A stretch of 64,000 bases of DNA from Campanula takesimana (lineage: Eukaryota > Streptophyta > Magnoliopsida > Asterales > Campanulaceae), in contig JAOWBW010000363.1 in assembly GCA_026119855.1 (NCBI GenBank), forward strand, positions 1 to 64,000. The letters are read 5' to 3'. Under the pieces are notes generated by a model. That model was not told the origin of the DNA. It was given only the letters and a program-made list of their open reading frames with translations, and did not search any database. Positions 24,674-34,555 of the stretch are shown here, piece by piece. Numbering within the stretch: position 1 is the first letter of the stretch; the number at the start of each line of letters is the position of its first letter. A program made the position numbers and the translations under genes.

Positions 24674-24837
24674 TATTAATTAAGGACATTACTTGGATAA
24701 TCCTGGTAAATTTATCTCAAATCCATGATGAACATTTTATAAAGGTTGAATCTTTATATCAATAAACAATAACAATAATCAACGTAAGAACAAGGCTAAA
24801 CTACCAAGAGCTCATACATAGTGTATATATAAAAAAA

Positions 24838-25896
24838 GGGTTAATGACAATTTAGACCCTAAAGTGATATACCACCCTCCCAAATGAATCCTGATGTTTT
24901 TTTTCGCCATCAGACCTTGATGTGAAAAATACTCGCCAATTAGGACGTTTTAACGGAAATCGTTAAAAAATCAGTTAAAAAGCATGTGCCATACACATGA
25001 CTAACAGAATTTGTTAGTTTGAAGTTGAATTTCTTTCAAGGGGGTTAAATGACATATTTGAAAATTAGGGGAGAGTTTGACACAAAAAACTTAAAAAAAA
25101 TATTTTTCAAAACTAAAAAAAAAACATTATCTTTAAATTAAAAAAAGCAATAAATTACGTGAGTGAAAAAAAGTAGTTATATTAATGCCTTAATTTATTT
25201 TTATTTCTTGTAATAGATTATAAATGTTGCAAATTTATTCAAATACTTTTTTTTTTGAATCATAAATATATTATTAGTAAATGTAAAAATTGTTTAATTA
25301 TGTTTATAAAATAAATTTTACTTATTAATTTTCTTTATCTTTTATATTGAATATTTTAAAAATAAGTTAGAAAACCTTTTCACTTAACATATAATTATTT
25401 TTATTGAAACCAATCATTATTTTTATTTCGGCCTTATTAAATTTGGAATTTTCATTAAACACCTCAAAAAAAATCAACTTCAAAGATAATGAATTTATTT
25501 TTCTTTTAGAAAAACACTTTCAACCATTTTGATTTTCAAAAATAAATAAGTTTAAGATTGAAGTATTTGAATTTTTAAAGATAATGAATTTATTTATTTT
25601 TAAATTTTTTTAGTTTTGAAAAATAATTTATTTTAAGTTTTTTTTTGTCAAACTCTCCCCTAAGTTTCAAATATGTCATTTAACCCCCTTGAAAGAAATT
25701 TCAACTTCAAAATAACAAATTATGTTAGTCATGTGCACGACACATGCTTTTTAACTGATTTTTTTAACAATTTCCGTCAAAAAACCCTATCTGGCGAGTA
25801 TTTTTCACATCAATGTCTGATTTGGCGAAAAAAAAAACATCAGGGTTCGTTTGAGAGGGTGGTATATAACTTTAGGGTCTAAATTATCATTAACCT
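24838..25896. mobile_element. MULE-type MITE with about 250-bp TIRs
   Basis: About the first 250 bases (GGGTTAATGACAATTTAGAC to GGGGAGAGTTTGACAC) recur inverted at the right end. The flanking 9-mers ATAAAAAAA and ATAAAATAA agree at 8 of 9 positions, fitting a Mutator-like 9-bp duplication. The core is AT-rich and non-coding. The small frame at 25673-25882 is just right-TIR sequence. Confidence 0.8.
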
Positions 25897-26033
25897 ATAA
25901 AATAAAAAAGATGCAACAAAATTTAAACCGAGTGTTGCATTAGTGCAACAAATTGGCTGCAGTAGTTCTAGAAGCTTCTTTTACCAGTAGGGATTGACCA
26001 TAGCCACTATAATAATTACTTATCCACTACTCC

Positions 26034-27487
26034 GGGGAAATATAGAAATATACCCCTGTACTTAGCTTAAGGATGCAGATATGCCCTTATACAAGTTATT
26101 GTCATATTAACCCCCGTACTCAAGAATAATGTGTGGAAATTAGGCCACCGTCATCTTTCCATCCAAAACTTAACAGAAACGCTGACTGGGCATCCTAGTT
26201 GGCAAGTAAAATTGATTGTGTGGAAAAAAAACTGCCCAAGTGAAATTGTTGAGTATGATAGGGTTCAAAACTAAGTAGTTTTAATACATAAAGTTAATGT
26301 TCATTAAATAGTTAACATATATGTTAAATAATTGATGAAACATCATTTTCTTAGCCCTTTCAGTTAGCAAATTTGTTAAAAAAACTCAAATCTTCCCAAT
26401 CATCCTCATTCACATCATCCACCATCACCATCACCATCACCAACACCACCGGCACCCACCATCACCAACACCGCCATCACCACCAAAAATCTCAAATCTT
26501 CTTGATCAACCTCATCCTTAGCGTCCCCAATACCAACACCACCGTCACCCACCACCATCCACTATCACACCAAAATCAACACCACCATCACCACCAAAAT
26601 CAACACCACCACCACCACCAATAATTACAACACAAAATTGAAATAAATTGACAGATTAGGATATATCACAAGCCAACAAAGATTTGAAAATCTCCAATTT
26701 CAAAATCCAAATCTCAATTCAAAGCCAAGATCGTTACAATAAAAATCTCAATTTGTGTAATCTGAAATAGATCTGAGAGCAATATCAATGATGCTACAAT
26801 TTTAATGTTGCAATCAATAGTAGTCGAAGGTGAACGGGTCGGATTCAATGGAAGTCGAAGATGATTTTTTGAACCCAGACCTTATTGATGGAGATGGTGC
26901 TCGTCTGAATAGGGAAAGAGTTCGTCGGACTATGAAGAGACTGACCGGATTCTATAGAGTTCGCCGGATTATGAAGAGCCTGACCAGAATCTATGGACTT
27001 CGCCAGGATTAAGAGTGTTCGACCGGCTAAACAGGGCAGAAACAGAAAAACGGTGATGCTTGACAAATGGGGTAATGGAAATTAGGGAGAAGAAAAGGCA
27101 CGTGAGGAGCGAAGGTGGCAGCTTGGGCTGGAAAACGAGAAGCGGTGAGAAGCGGCAGTTGCTGGGAACAAAAAGGAGGAGGACGGCGTTTATAATAGTA
27201 TTAGGTTTTATTATTTTCATTCTAACCCCTTTACTTTAATATACTTTATTTTATGTCCCAAAATTTTCACATCATTAATTCTATTATGAATTTTTCCACG
27301 TGTGCTTGTCAAAAATCCAAATTAACTGATGAGTTATTAATTCTGTTAAGTTTTGGAAGGAAAGATGACGGTGGCCTAATTTCCACACATTATTCTTGAG
27401 TACGGGGGTTAATATGGCAATTAATTTGTATAAGGGCATATCGGCATCCTTAAGTTAAATACAGGGGTATATTTCTATATTTTCCCC
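26034..27487. mobile_element. MULE-type element with long TIRs, perfect 9-bp TSD
   Basis: The ends GGGGAAATATAGAAATAT and ATATTTCTATATTTTCCCC begin TIRs of roughly 200 bp (shared TTAACCCCCGTACTC, AATTAGGCCACCGTCAT). Both flanks are CACTACTCC (26025-26033 and 27488-27496). The target was the left TIR of the Stowaway MITE at 27493. The 1454-bp element encodes no transposase. The interior has a CAC/CAT-rich tract and a small frame (26830-27012) with a repeated RVRRxMKxLTxxYxxR pattern that I do not recognise. Confidence 0.9.
26395..26625 (+). repeat. Degenerate CAC/CAT/AAC trinucleotide tract
   Basis: Repeated CATCAC, CACCAC and CAACAC units inside the MULE-type element. The open frame across it is a by-product of the repeat. 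Confidence 0.8.
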
Positions 27488-27492
27488 CACTA

Positions 27493-27805
27493 CTCCCTCC
27501 GTCCCAACACAAATGGAACTTCTTTCCTTTTGGTACGTCCCACTAAAAATGAGACTGCCCAAAATGAAAATGTTTCAACCCCACTCATTCTCTCTCTTTA
27601 TTCTCCACCACTCATTTTATTCAACCAACACTACTATTTATCCCACTCATTCTCTCTCTTTCATTTTCCACCACTCAATTTATCCAACTAACACTACTAT
27701 TTACTCCACTCATTCTCTCTCTTCATTTTCTACCACAAATTTACTAGTTTTTCTTAATTAGTGTGCAAACTCCTCTAGTCTTACTTGTGGCTGGGACGGA
27801 GGGAG
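27493..27805. mobile_element. Stowaway-like MITE
   Basis: CTCCCTCCGTCCCAACACAA and the right end GGCTGGGACGGAGGGAG are inverted repeats with TA on both sides. The interior has repeated CCACTCATTCTCTCTC and AACACTACTATTTA units. The left TIR was the target of the MULE-type element at 26034-27487. Confidence 0.9.
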
Positions 27806-27815
27806 TATATGATTC

Positions 27816-28000
27816 GGGCAATGCTAGGGGCACAAAAGAAAATCACAAAATGATGGATACAAAATGAGGTGGCGATATTTTATTGGTTATATCGATAGTG
27901 GACCCGACACACTCTAATAAAAAACACCAATAAAATATTGACACATCATTTGGTAGACCAAATTTTGTGTCACATTTTTGTGACTTAATATTTACCCGTA
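27816..28000. mobile_element. GGGGCACAAAA-family MITE, copy 2
   Basis: The left end GGCAATGCTAGGGGCACA and inner parts (TTTTATTGGT, ACACTCTAATAAAAAACACC) match copies 1 and 3 in the reverse order expected for the other orientation. The right terminus is degraded. Confidence 0.65.
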
Positions 28001-28063
28001 TGATTCACAATTTCACATATCCAAGACAGTTGAATTGAATAATTCGAGCTTCATGATCCCTAA

Positions 28064-28290
28064 ACCCAATGAGTAGGAGGAAGCTCAGGGTCCGACGGAA
28101 AGCCGTCTAACCAACTGTATAATGCAGAAATGGGAACATCCTTTCAATTAACTTAAAACTTCACAACTTTGTGATAGTGCAAGAATGCCATGTTTTGCTC
28201 CTGACAGGAAATCCAGCCTAAAACAGCCAAGGAAGCCGCATCAAGGAGGTCAAGAACCTTTCATGTCAGGGAGTAGTACACATATAAAGC
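28064..28290 (-). pseudogene. Exon-like remnant, unidentified gene
   Basis: On the minus strand two stretches read like protein: VLDLLDAASLAVLGWI and on (28290 to about 28160, preceded by an AG acceptor), then ISALYSWLDGFPSDPE and on (about 28135 to 28067) ending in a stop. Stops and a frame break separate them. I do not recognise the family. It lies just downstream of the DUF1997-type remnant on the same strand. Composition suggests former coding DNA, but I am unsure. Confidence 0.3.
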
Positions 28291-28317
28291 ACACAGAATT
28301 TACAGGAAAATCATCAA

Positions 28318-28551
28318 CAAAAAGATAGTCTCATTTAATTATTAGTGGTCAACTCTACTGAACTTTGACCAATTTATAAAAAATTGATGAACTTGTAAAA
28401 ATGTCAAATTCTAAAAATTGTTATTGATGCACTACAAAGAATACTACTATCAATAACAGTTTTTGAAATTTCATTAGAAGAAAAATAAAACAAAGTTGAA
28501 TTGAGTTGACATCAAAAATTTAATGGGACTATCTTTCTGGGACGGAGGGAG
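28318..28551. mobile_element. Stowaway-like MITE, left end shortened
   Basis: The right end CTATCTTTCTGGGACGGAGGGAG is intact and followed by TA. The left end begins at AAAAAGATAGTCTCA, so the outer part of the left TIR is missing. The interior AACTTTGACCAA matches 24417-24673. Confidence 0.7.
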
Positions 28552-29157
28552 TATATTAGCTTAGCTCATGAATGTAGGAAGCCAGTTGGCACTTGTGAGA
28601 AAAAGGGGCTTCTGCTATCCCAAATCCCACCAGTTCCATGAGGCTGCCTTGATCATAGTCCTTAACTAGCTGTATAAACATCACAGGAATAAAACACAAA
28701 AAGACAGTCAAATGAGATGAATGAACATCATAATTACAATTCAACCACAAAATTCAGATTTTGTAATTTTCTTGGACATCCATTTTGGAATGGAGGTAGT
28801 AGAAACAAAGGCAGAGTTAAAAGAGTGTTATTACTAATTACTCATGCGCCAGAAGAACATTAGCCCAAAAGAAAGAAACACCACAACGGGCATAGAATTT
28901 ACGCATCAATCACCACTACCTTTTACTGAAATCTACAAGAATATATAGTGAAAACAATAGACTTAACACAAATAAATCAAAAAAATTACACATGATTTAT
29001 ATCAGAATAGATGTTATGTATTCCTTTATCCTCCTCTCTAGCTGAATCACTGATGTTTTATCTTTTTTACGGCAAGGGAAATAAATAGAGAATAATCTAA
29101 GAAAGTAAAAACAAATATTACGTGCCTATGCCATGAAACATGGAAGCATAGTTATAT

Positions 29158-29340
29158 GAGCAATGCTAGGGGCACAAAACAAAGTTACAAAATCATGCTC
29201 ACACAATGAGGTGGCGATATTTTATTGGTTGTAGCGATAATGGACCCGCCACACTCTAATTAAAAACACCAATAATATCACTATATTTAGGATTTTGTGA
29301 GTGAGATTTTGTGAACTTTTTGTGCCCCTAGTATTATTCT
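29158..29340. mobile_element. GGGGCACAAAA-family MITE, copy 3
   Basis: GAGCAATGCTAGGGGCACAA at the left and TTGTGCCCCTAGTATTATTC at the right form clear inverted ends. The interior matches copies 1 and 2. It lies in an intron of the DUF1997-type remnant. Confidence 0.75.
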
Positions 29341-29755
29341 AGTTATATATCTGTTCAAGAACTTGAGTGCCACTTGACTCAATGGCTTGAACTGGAATCA
29401 CTCGAAATGTAAAATTGGATCTCAATGATATGTAAAATAACTAATGAGCTAGATAATAAATGCAATCACCACCTCAATTGAAAGGCTCAGAAATTTTAGC
29501 TATTGGTAAAAGAAGTTATTCTAACTATGTCAAACAAACTATTTACACTAAATAACTTATAAGGAAGTAAATCAAGATTCAGAATCATAATCATAATAGA
29601 TGACTATAACGGGTATGGAGTTACCAAATTCCAGTGGAACCATTTCACTTTCGACGGTAATTCCTAATGAATGGAAAAAGAAAAGTTGTTTTTCTATCAC
29701 CATCAAACAAGCTCATCAAGAAGACCCAGTTTCAAAAACCAATACATATTGTATA

Positions 29756-30005
29756 CTCCCTCCGTCCCACCTCACTTGAAGCTTAAGTGGCGGGCACAAG
29801 AACTAAGAAAAAATATGAGATAGAATAAGTGGGAGGAAATGTTGTGAGTATAAAAGGTAAAGTAGGAGAGAGAATAAGTGGGAGGAATAGTGATTTGATT
29901 GGTGTTGTGAGTGTAAAAGCATTCCATTTTTGGAAATCTCAAGTGAAGTGGGACAAACCAAAATGGAAATAAGTCTCAAGTGAGGTGGGACGGAGACGGA
30001 GGGAG
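29756..30005. mobile_element. Stowaway-like MITE
   Basis: TA-flanked. CTCCCTCCGTCCCACCTCAC pairs with GTGAGGTGGGACGGA and then ACGGAGGGAG; the right end has a short ACGGAG duplication. It lies in an intron of the DUF1997-type remnant. Confidence 0.85.
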
Positions 30006-30768
30006 TACAATACAAGAAAGACTGGATAATCAAGCAATATAAAAAAAATGGCATATGCTTATTAGTACTACTTTTGCAACAGTAACTCCAGTGAAAAGCA
30101 AAATAAGCCCTCACCATCAAACTTATCACCCTGGGCGCACATTCGGTGACCCTTGGAGCTGCAATCAATAAATAAACAACAGCGTGCATTAGTACAACAA
30201 ACCTTGAATCAAATCAAATAGTAACACGAGCACTTCACATTTAAACATATACCTTACACGACAAAAGGTTGATAGAACAACAATCAGGCTGCTCTTCAAC
30301 CCTAACCAACAGAACAGAGCACAGTCCACACGTAAATAACTTGAGCCTATACACATAACACCTGAACACAATGTCATCAACTTGTTCAATCCTCTCCGCA
30401 TCCAACACTGAGTATTGACTCGCAGGTAAACTCATATACTCCTCTTCAAATTAATATACTCACAAAATTATTAATTACAATTATAAACGCGCATTAAATA
30501 AGGTATCAAATGAGATAAATATACTTAGGGAGCGTTCGCGAGGTTGGACCGCGATGGATTCTCTCCGGCGGGTGATAAATTGAGCTTTGGGAGCTAAATA
30601 AGCTGAAATGTGAAGTAAGGGTTTGGATTGGCAATGGGATTCATCAGATGAATCTAGACCGGACGAAGGGCGAGGGATTGAGATTGAGGAATAGATTTAA
30701 GGGTTTTTGGAATGGGGTGAAAGGTAGGTTAGTTTTGCTGACAAACAAGATGAGCTCAACGCTGCCAT

Positions 30769-31202
30769 TATATTCTTGCGTTTCATGAAAATTTCATACT
30801 TCTAGGTTCGTATGTTTTAGGCATTTGTTTGTATTTTTTGAGGGACTGTGGTTTGACAGCTTTTGGTTCAGGATAAACCCACGCAGTCTAGTGTTGTGTT
30901 GTGTTGCATGTACTCCAGTCTCTCGCAGCAGCCAATTAGGGACTTTGCGACGTCAAGCTGAAAATGGTCAGTTGAAATGTGAACATCGTAAGTTAAAAAG
31001 AAAACTATTGGTGCTTACTATGGGGAGTACCACTAAGTAAATGTTTCCAACATGGTGATTGATATTATACTCATTTTACAGCATTTCATATCTAAACTAG
31101 AGCTATGGCAGAGTACAGTCAGTGCATGAGAATGGTTATGAGAATATACAGCACTGTGAAGAAAACAAAGAAAAGATAACCAGTGCATTTACATGAAGAA
31201 AT
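30769..31202. other. Upstream region of the DUF1997-type remnant, no gene seen
   Basis: No supported exon or element. It may include the former promoter of the minus-strand remnant. Confidence 0.4.
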
Positions 31203-31258
31203 ACAACAACAACAACACAACCTTAGTCCCAAAATGATTTGTAGACTAACATGAATAG
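31203..31258 (-). mobile_element. 3' fragment of a plant SINE (Au-type)
   Basis: On the minus strand the sequence reads GGGACTAAGGTTGTGTTGTT and on, the tail of the widespread plant Au SINE (GGGACTAAGGC followed by GTT repeats). Only the 3' part is recognisable. Confidence 0.5.
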
Positions 31259-31470
31259 GCAGAAAGACTCGTCAAAGAAGATGAGAAAACCGAAGAACAA
31301 GAAAGAGATGGTAAAATGAAAATGAAAAACTGTGAAAGGTAAGAACATATTTACAAAAAGGAATATGGGGAAGCGGGGGGACTACATGTCACCATAATAT
31401 ATGAATACTCCATTTTTTTGTACGCAAATGCATTATAAAATCAATCTGTATAGCTTACATATATGATATA

Positions 31471-31580
31471 TGCTTCCCTCTATCCCAAAATGAATGTCCA
31501 AACAATTTTCAACTTTACTCTTGATCAAGAGCATATTTGAAAAAAAAGAAAAATTGGGCATTCATTTTGAGACGGAGGCA
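31471..31580. mobile_element. Short Stowaway-like MITE
   Basis: The left TGCTTCCCTCTATCCCAAAA and right TTTTGAGACGGAGGCA are degenerate inverted repeats with ATGAATGTCCAA and TTGGGCATTCAT inside. About 110 bp. Confidence 0.6.
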
Positions 31581-32000
31581 ATAACACACAAGCACGCATA
31601 ATTTGGAACTTTTACCGAGTGCATTCAAGTGTTATTCAGTGAAGGGGGACAAAAAGTTAAGAAGATATTTAAGTCCAGAGAGTCAAAGGAAGAACACCAT
31701 ACAGGGATTTGTCACTTCGGAGGAAAATTGGAGTGGCATTTGCCACAAACTCCTTGCTGTTATAGTTTGTAAACAGATCATTTTAACTACAAAGCAAGCA
31801 ATAGAAACCCAATTTACTGTTTAAAAGGCATCTGCTGAGCAGGTGAGCACTTAAGTGACACAAATTAGTTTCTGTCTATTTATCGTGCCCCGATATGCTG
31901 CATTTACAATACCATTTCTGTGGACAGGAGGACATTTATGCATTTATACTAATAAAACGGCCTAAATCAATTGACCTTAACATTGCATAGGGATACTTAC

Positions 32001-32288
32001 TTTGAGATAAAGAGAATAATACCGAATGAGATTTTCCTTCAGCATTTTGCTGACCCTAAAATACATTTCAAATCAACCAAATATTTATATATGAGGACAA
32101 CTGATTCATGATAAAAGAAATAAGGAGGAAAGGGAACTTACAGTTACATCAGTGGCAAGCTATGTTGAAAGTGCACAGCTTTGCTATCCGCTGCAGCTTG
32201 TGAGCTGAGCATCGGGTACAAAGCCGATGGCAGTACTTACTACTATGGAATCCACTTGAGCATGAACAAATAATTACAGGCCCAGACC
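32001..32288 (-). pseudogene. Three exon-like segments with canonical splice sites, unidentified gene
   Basis: On the minus strand segments 32288-32241, 32190-32142 and 32055-32001 are each preceded by AG and followed by GTAAGT. Readable frames are SGPVIICSCSSGFHS, then DSKAVHFQHSLPL (meeting a TAA near its end), then SKMLKENLIRYYSLYLK. I do not recognise the protein. Three consecutive perfect donors argue for a real former gene. The stop and the lack of further exons argue for a fragment. Confidence 0.4.
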
Positions 32289-32343
32289 CTTTGAACAAAG
32301 TGAAAATAGCTTTACAATTAAAAAGCTCTATTTTTATCAATTA

Positions 32344-32602
32344 CTCCCTCTGTCCCAAAAAGTTAGTCCCTCTTTTTTTTTCAATGTTACTACGAATTAC
32401 GAATGAACTTTGAACAATAATTTGGACTACTTTTAGAGTTTTAGTTATGTTAATGAATGAGAATTTAAAAATTGGTATTGATAGTATTTATAATGGTGAC
32501 CGATTTTTAGATTCTCATTAATATAATTAAAAGTAGCCTAAATGATTACTCACAATTCATTCGTGGTAACAACGAAAAAAGAGGGACTAACTTTCTAGGA
32601 CG
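32344..32602. mobile_element. Stowaway-like MITE
   Basis: CTCCCTCTGTCCCAAAAAGT on the left pairs with GGGACTAACTTTCTAGGAC on the right; the outermost right bases are lost. Inner inverted repeats include TTAGTCCCTCTTTT and AAAGAGGGACTAA. Confidence 0.75.
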
Positions 32603-32677
32603 ATTATCATATTATTCAATAGGAGTATAGTCGAAAGCATGGGCGGAGGCACAAGGGGGCAAGCAGGGGCAACTGCC

Positions 32678-32697
32678 CCCCCCCCCCCCTTGGCTTT

Positions 32698-32730
<33 letters not shown>
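32678..32730. repeat. Adjacent poly-C and poly-T runs
   Basis: About 14 C residues, a short spacer, then about 30 T residues. Such tracts are prone to length error in assemblies. Confidence 0.9.
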
Positions 32731-32732
<2 letters not shown>

Positions 32733-32785
32733 AGTTAACTATATATGTATATATATGTATATGTGTTACTGTACATACAAATATA

Positions 32786-33030
32786 TTCCCTCCGTCCCAT
32801 TAAAATTTACTCTTCCCGTCCCTATTTTTTTCTACCAAATGAGAATGCATGAGGATTAATAAAATATATTGGAAAAGTGATTGTTGTGAGTGGATAGGAG
32901 TGAGAAAATAAGTGAGTGGATAGTTGTTGTGAGTGAGTAAGAGAGAGAAAATAGAACATTTTAGGTAAGTAGCAATAAGTATGAGACACTAAATGGAAAA
33001 TAAGTAGCGATAAGTATGGAACGGAGGGAA
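32786..33030. mobile_element. Stowaway-like MITE inside the hAT element
   Basis: TA-flanked, with TTCCCTCCGTCCCAT at the left and ATGGAACGGAGGGAA at the right. The interior has GAGTGGATA-type repeats. Confidence 0.8.
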
Positions 33031-33106
33031 TACACTTTTATTTTTAAGTCAAAATTATGTAAGAAAAGGACTATAAATGTTAAATCTTTGGATACTTTGT
33101 GTTATA

Positions 33107-33246
33107 CTCCATTTGTCTCAAAATAATTTCAACATTTGACTATTCAATTTGTTTGTGCACTTTTAAGCCTAAACCTAAAAAATGAGAAGGACTTTTTGGA
33201 ACGATGAGAAATGGCAAATAAAAATATCATTTTGGGGCAAAGGAAG
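33107..33246. mobile_element. Short Stowaway-like MITE inside the hAT element
   Basis: CTCCATTTGTCTCAAAATAA pairs with ATTTTGGGGCAAAGGAAG, TA on both sides. About 140 bp. Confidence 0.65.
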
Positions 33247-33696
33247 TATATGTGTTGAAGCGTAGATGTTTTATTGTCATCATTAAAGTTAGTACTTAAC
33301 TATATGTCTATGCCTAAAATTGTATTGTACAGTATATAGAAAACACCGGAAAAAAAATCCAAAAGAAAAAAAAAATTTGGGGGCGCTGCCCCGAACCCCC
33401 GTTCATCATTCCTTGCCTCCAACATATTTGCCCCCCCTTACTTTGATTTCTGGCTCCGCCACTGGTCGAAAGACTGCCCAACAACAACAACAATCAATAA
33501 ATGTTTAAGAACAAACTTGGTTATAGTCTCAACACCTTCTGCAAGGTGTGATTTGGCAGTTCACGGAGCATAAGCCTAACTGAAAACCGAGATTACTCCA
33601 TATTTCTTTACACTTCAATCATCATTCATCCAAACTAATTTCCAAAAATTGGAAAAACAAAGAGCCAAACTAACCCATTAAACCCTAGAAATCTAT

Positions 33697-34089
33697 TTAA
33701 GAGCTTGTAAACTTGGTAACGGCCTTGGTACCTTCAGAAACAGCATGCTTAGCCAATTCACCAGGAAGGACAAGCCTAACTGCAGTCTGGATCTCCCGAG
33801 ATGTAATTGTAGGCTTCTTGTTGTACCTAGCGAGCTTTGATGATTCCTGAGCGAGCTTCTCGAAAATGTCATTGATGAAACTGTTCATGATTCCCATGGC
33901 CTTGCTTGAGATTCCGATGTCGGGATGAACTTGCTTCAGGACCTTGAAGATGTAGATCTTGTATGTCTCCACCGATTTCTTCGTCCTCTTCTTCTTCTTG
34001 TCGGTTGATGAAGCGTCCTTTGGGAGCTTCTTCTCGGCTCTGGGTTTCTTCTCCGCCGCCGGCTTCTTCTCTGCTGCCTTTGGTGCCAT
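33697..34089 (-). CDS. Histone H2B
   Basis: Core histone H2B: pairs with H2A and wraps DNA in the nucleosome. The 130-residue frame is complete and intronless, as usual for plant H2B genes. The N-terminal tail (1-38) is rich in Lys and Ala with repeated AEKKP/AEKK units. The histone fold runs from about residue 40 to the end, with YKIYIFKVLKQVHPDIGISS and SREIQTAVRLVLPGELAKHA. Lys122 in SEGTKAVTKF is the conserved monoubiquitination site. The end KAVTKFTSS is typical of plants. At 130 residues it is a little shorter than the commonest plant H2Bs, the difference lying in the tail. The ATG at 34089 is the first in frame and follows a purine-poor leader. A MITE lies just upstream at the TATA box. 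This is the one intact host gene in the window. Confidence 0.97.
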   Translation of the reverse strand: MAPKAAEKKPAAEKKPRAEKKLPKDASSTDKKKKRTKKSVETYKIYIFKVLKQVHPDIGISSKAMGIMNSFINDIFEKLAQESSKLARYNKKPTITSREIQTAVRLVLPGELAKHAVSEGTKAVTKFTSS

Positions 34090-34173
34090 TTGTGTTTGAA
34101 ATTTGAAACGAAACGAATCGAAGTTGGTTAGGGTTTTGAGAATTGTTGTTGATTTCAGCGAGGACGCAGTTTG

Positions 34174-34179
34174 TTTATA
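34174..34179 (-). promoter_or_regulatory. TATA box of H2B, abutting a MITE
   Basis: The minus strand reads TATAAACAAACTGCG, about 85 bp before the ATG. The first two bases of the TATA box are the TA target duplication of the MITE at 34180-34490. Confidence 0.6.
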
Positions 34180-34490
34180 CTACCTCCGTCCCAGCTCAAT
34201 GTGCACACTTACCTTTTAAGTGGGTGTCGTTGATATGTGCACAATTCAAAAAAGGAAAGTTTTTTATTATTTTTATAATCTTCCACTCATTCTCTCTCTT
34301 CCTCCCAACCACTCATTATTCTCCACTCATTCTCTTTCTTCCTCTCAACCACTCATTATTCTCCACTCATTCTCTTTCTTCCTCCCAACCACTCATTAAT
34401 CTCCACTCACAATACTTTTGAATATAAATAATCTCTCCTTAAATATTGTGCCAAACAGTAAAGGTGCGTATTGAGTTGGGACGGAGGTAG
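34180..34490. mobile_element. Stowaway-like MITE in the H2B promoter
   Basis: CTACCTCCGTCCCAGCTCAA and TTGAGTTGGGACGGAGGTAG are inverted ends, with TA on both sides. The interior has three copies of CCACTCATTCTC-type units. It lies between the H2B TATA box and upstream histone-octamer-like motifs. Confidence 0.9.
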
Positions 34491-34534
34491 TATATGTGAA
34501 GGGCGGATGTCTGTTACTGGTTAGTTTTCATTGC

Positions 34535-34555
34535 CGTGGATCGTGATTGTGGATC
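34535..34555 (+). promoter_or_regulatory. Histone octamer-like motifs upstream of H2B
   Basis: CGTGGATC (34535-34542) and TGTGGATC (34548-34555) are close to the plant histone promoter octamer CGCGGATC; GGGCGGATG at 34501 is a weaker match. They lie beyond the MITE, about 450 bp from the H2B ATG, and are distal elements only if the promoter spans the insertion. Confidence 0.45.

Larger units (their letters stand above)
28600..30768 (-). pseudogene. DUF1997-type chloroplast protein gene, decayed, introns retained
   Basis: Minus-strand pieces keep exon-intron order. Exon 1 (30768-30525) starts MAALSSSCLSAKLTYL, plausible as a plastid transit peptide, and has an in-frame TAA at codon 24. Exon 2 (30443-30253) is open and reads MSLPASQYSVLDAERIEQVD and on to LLSCK, ending AAG|GTATAT. 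Exon 3 (30158-30115) carries a frameshift within a LQGSP..DKFD segment. A last exon from 28669 begins LVKDY and then loses residues and frame. These match, from memory, the C-terminal half of plant DUF1997 proteins. The exon for the central IEIPFAFR region was not found. MITEs sit in the introns. An unprocessed duplicate is more likely than a retrocopy. Confidence 0.55.
32638..33464. mobile_element. hAT-type non-autonomous element, 8-bp TSD
   Basis: The ends CATGGGCGGAGGCAC and (reverse complement of the right end) CAGTGGCGGAGCCAG are matching TIRs. Identical 8-bp duplications GTCGAAAG (32630-32637 and 33465-33472) are diagnostic of hAT elements. The 827 bp hold no transposase. Subterminal G/C runs, a long T-run and two Stowaway-like MITEs lie inside. 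An 8-bp TSD this exact suggests a fairly recent insertion. Confidence 0.9.

Noticed and set aside
26373..26624. Histidine-rich protein gene
   Set aside because: The frame is the translation of a CAC/CAT/AAC simple repeat inside a MULE-type element, with no supporting signals.
30189..30401. Minus-strand frame overlapping exon 2 of the DUF1997-type relic
   Set aside because: It is the shifted frame of that exon; the family-like frame is the one beginning at 30435.
33320..33508. Short plus-strand frame across the right end of the hAT-type element
   Set aside because: It spans the element boundary and a CAA repeat, with no homology.
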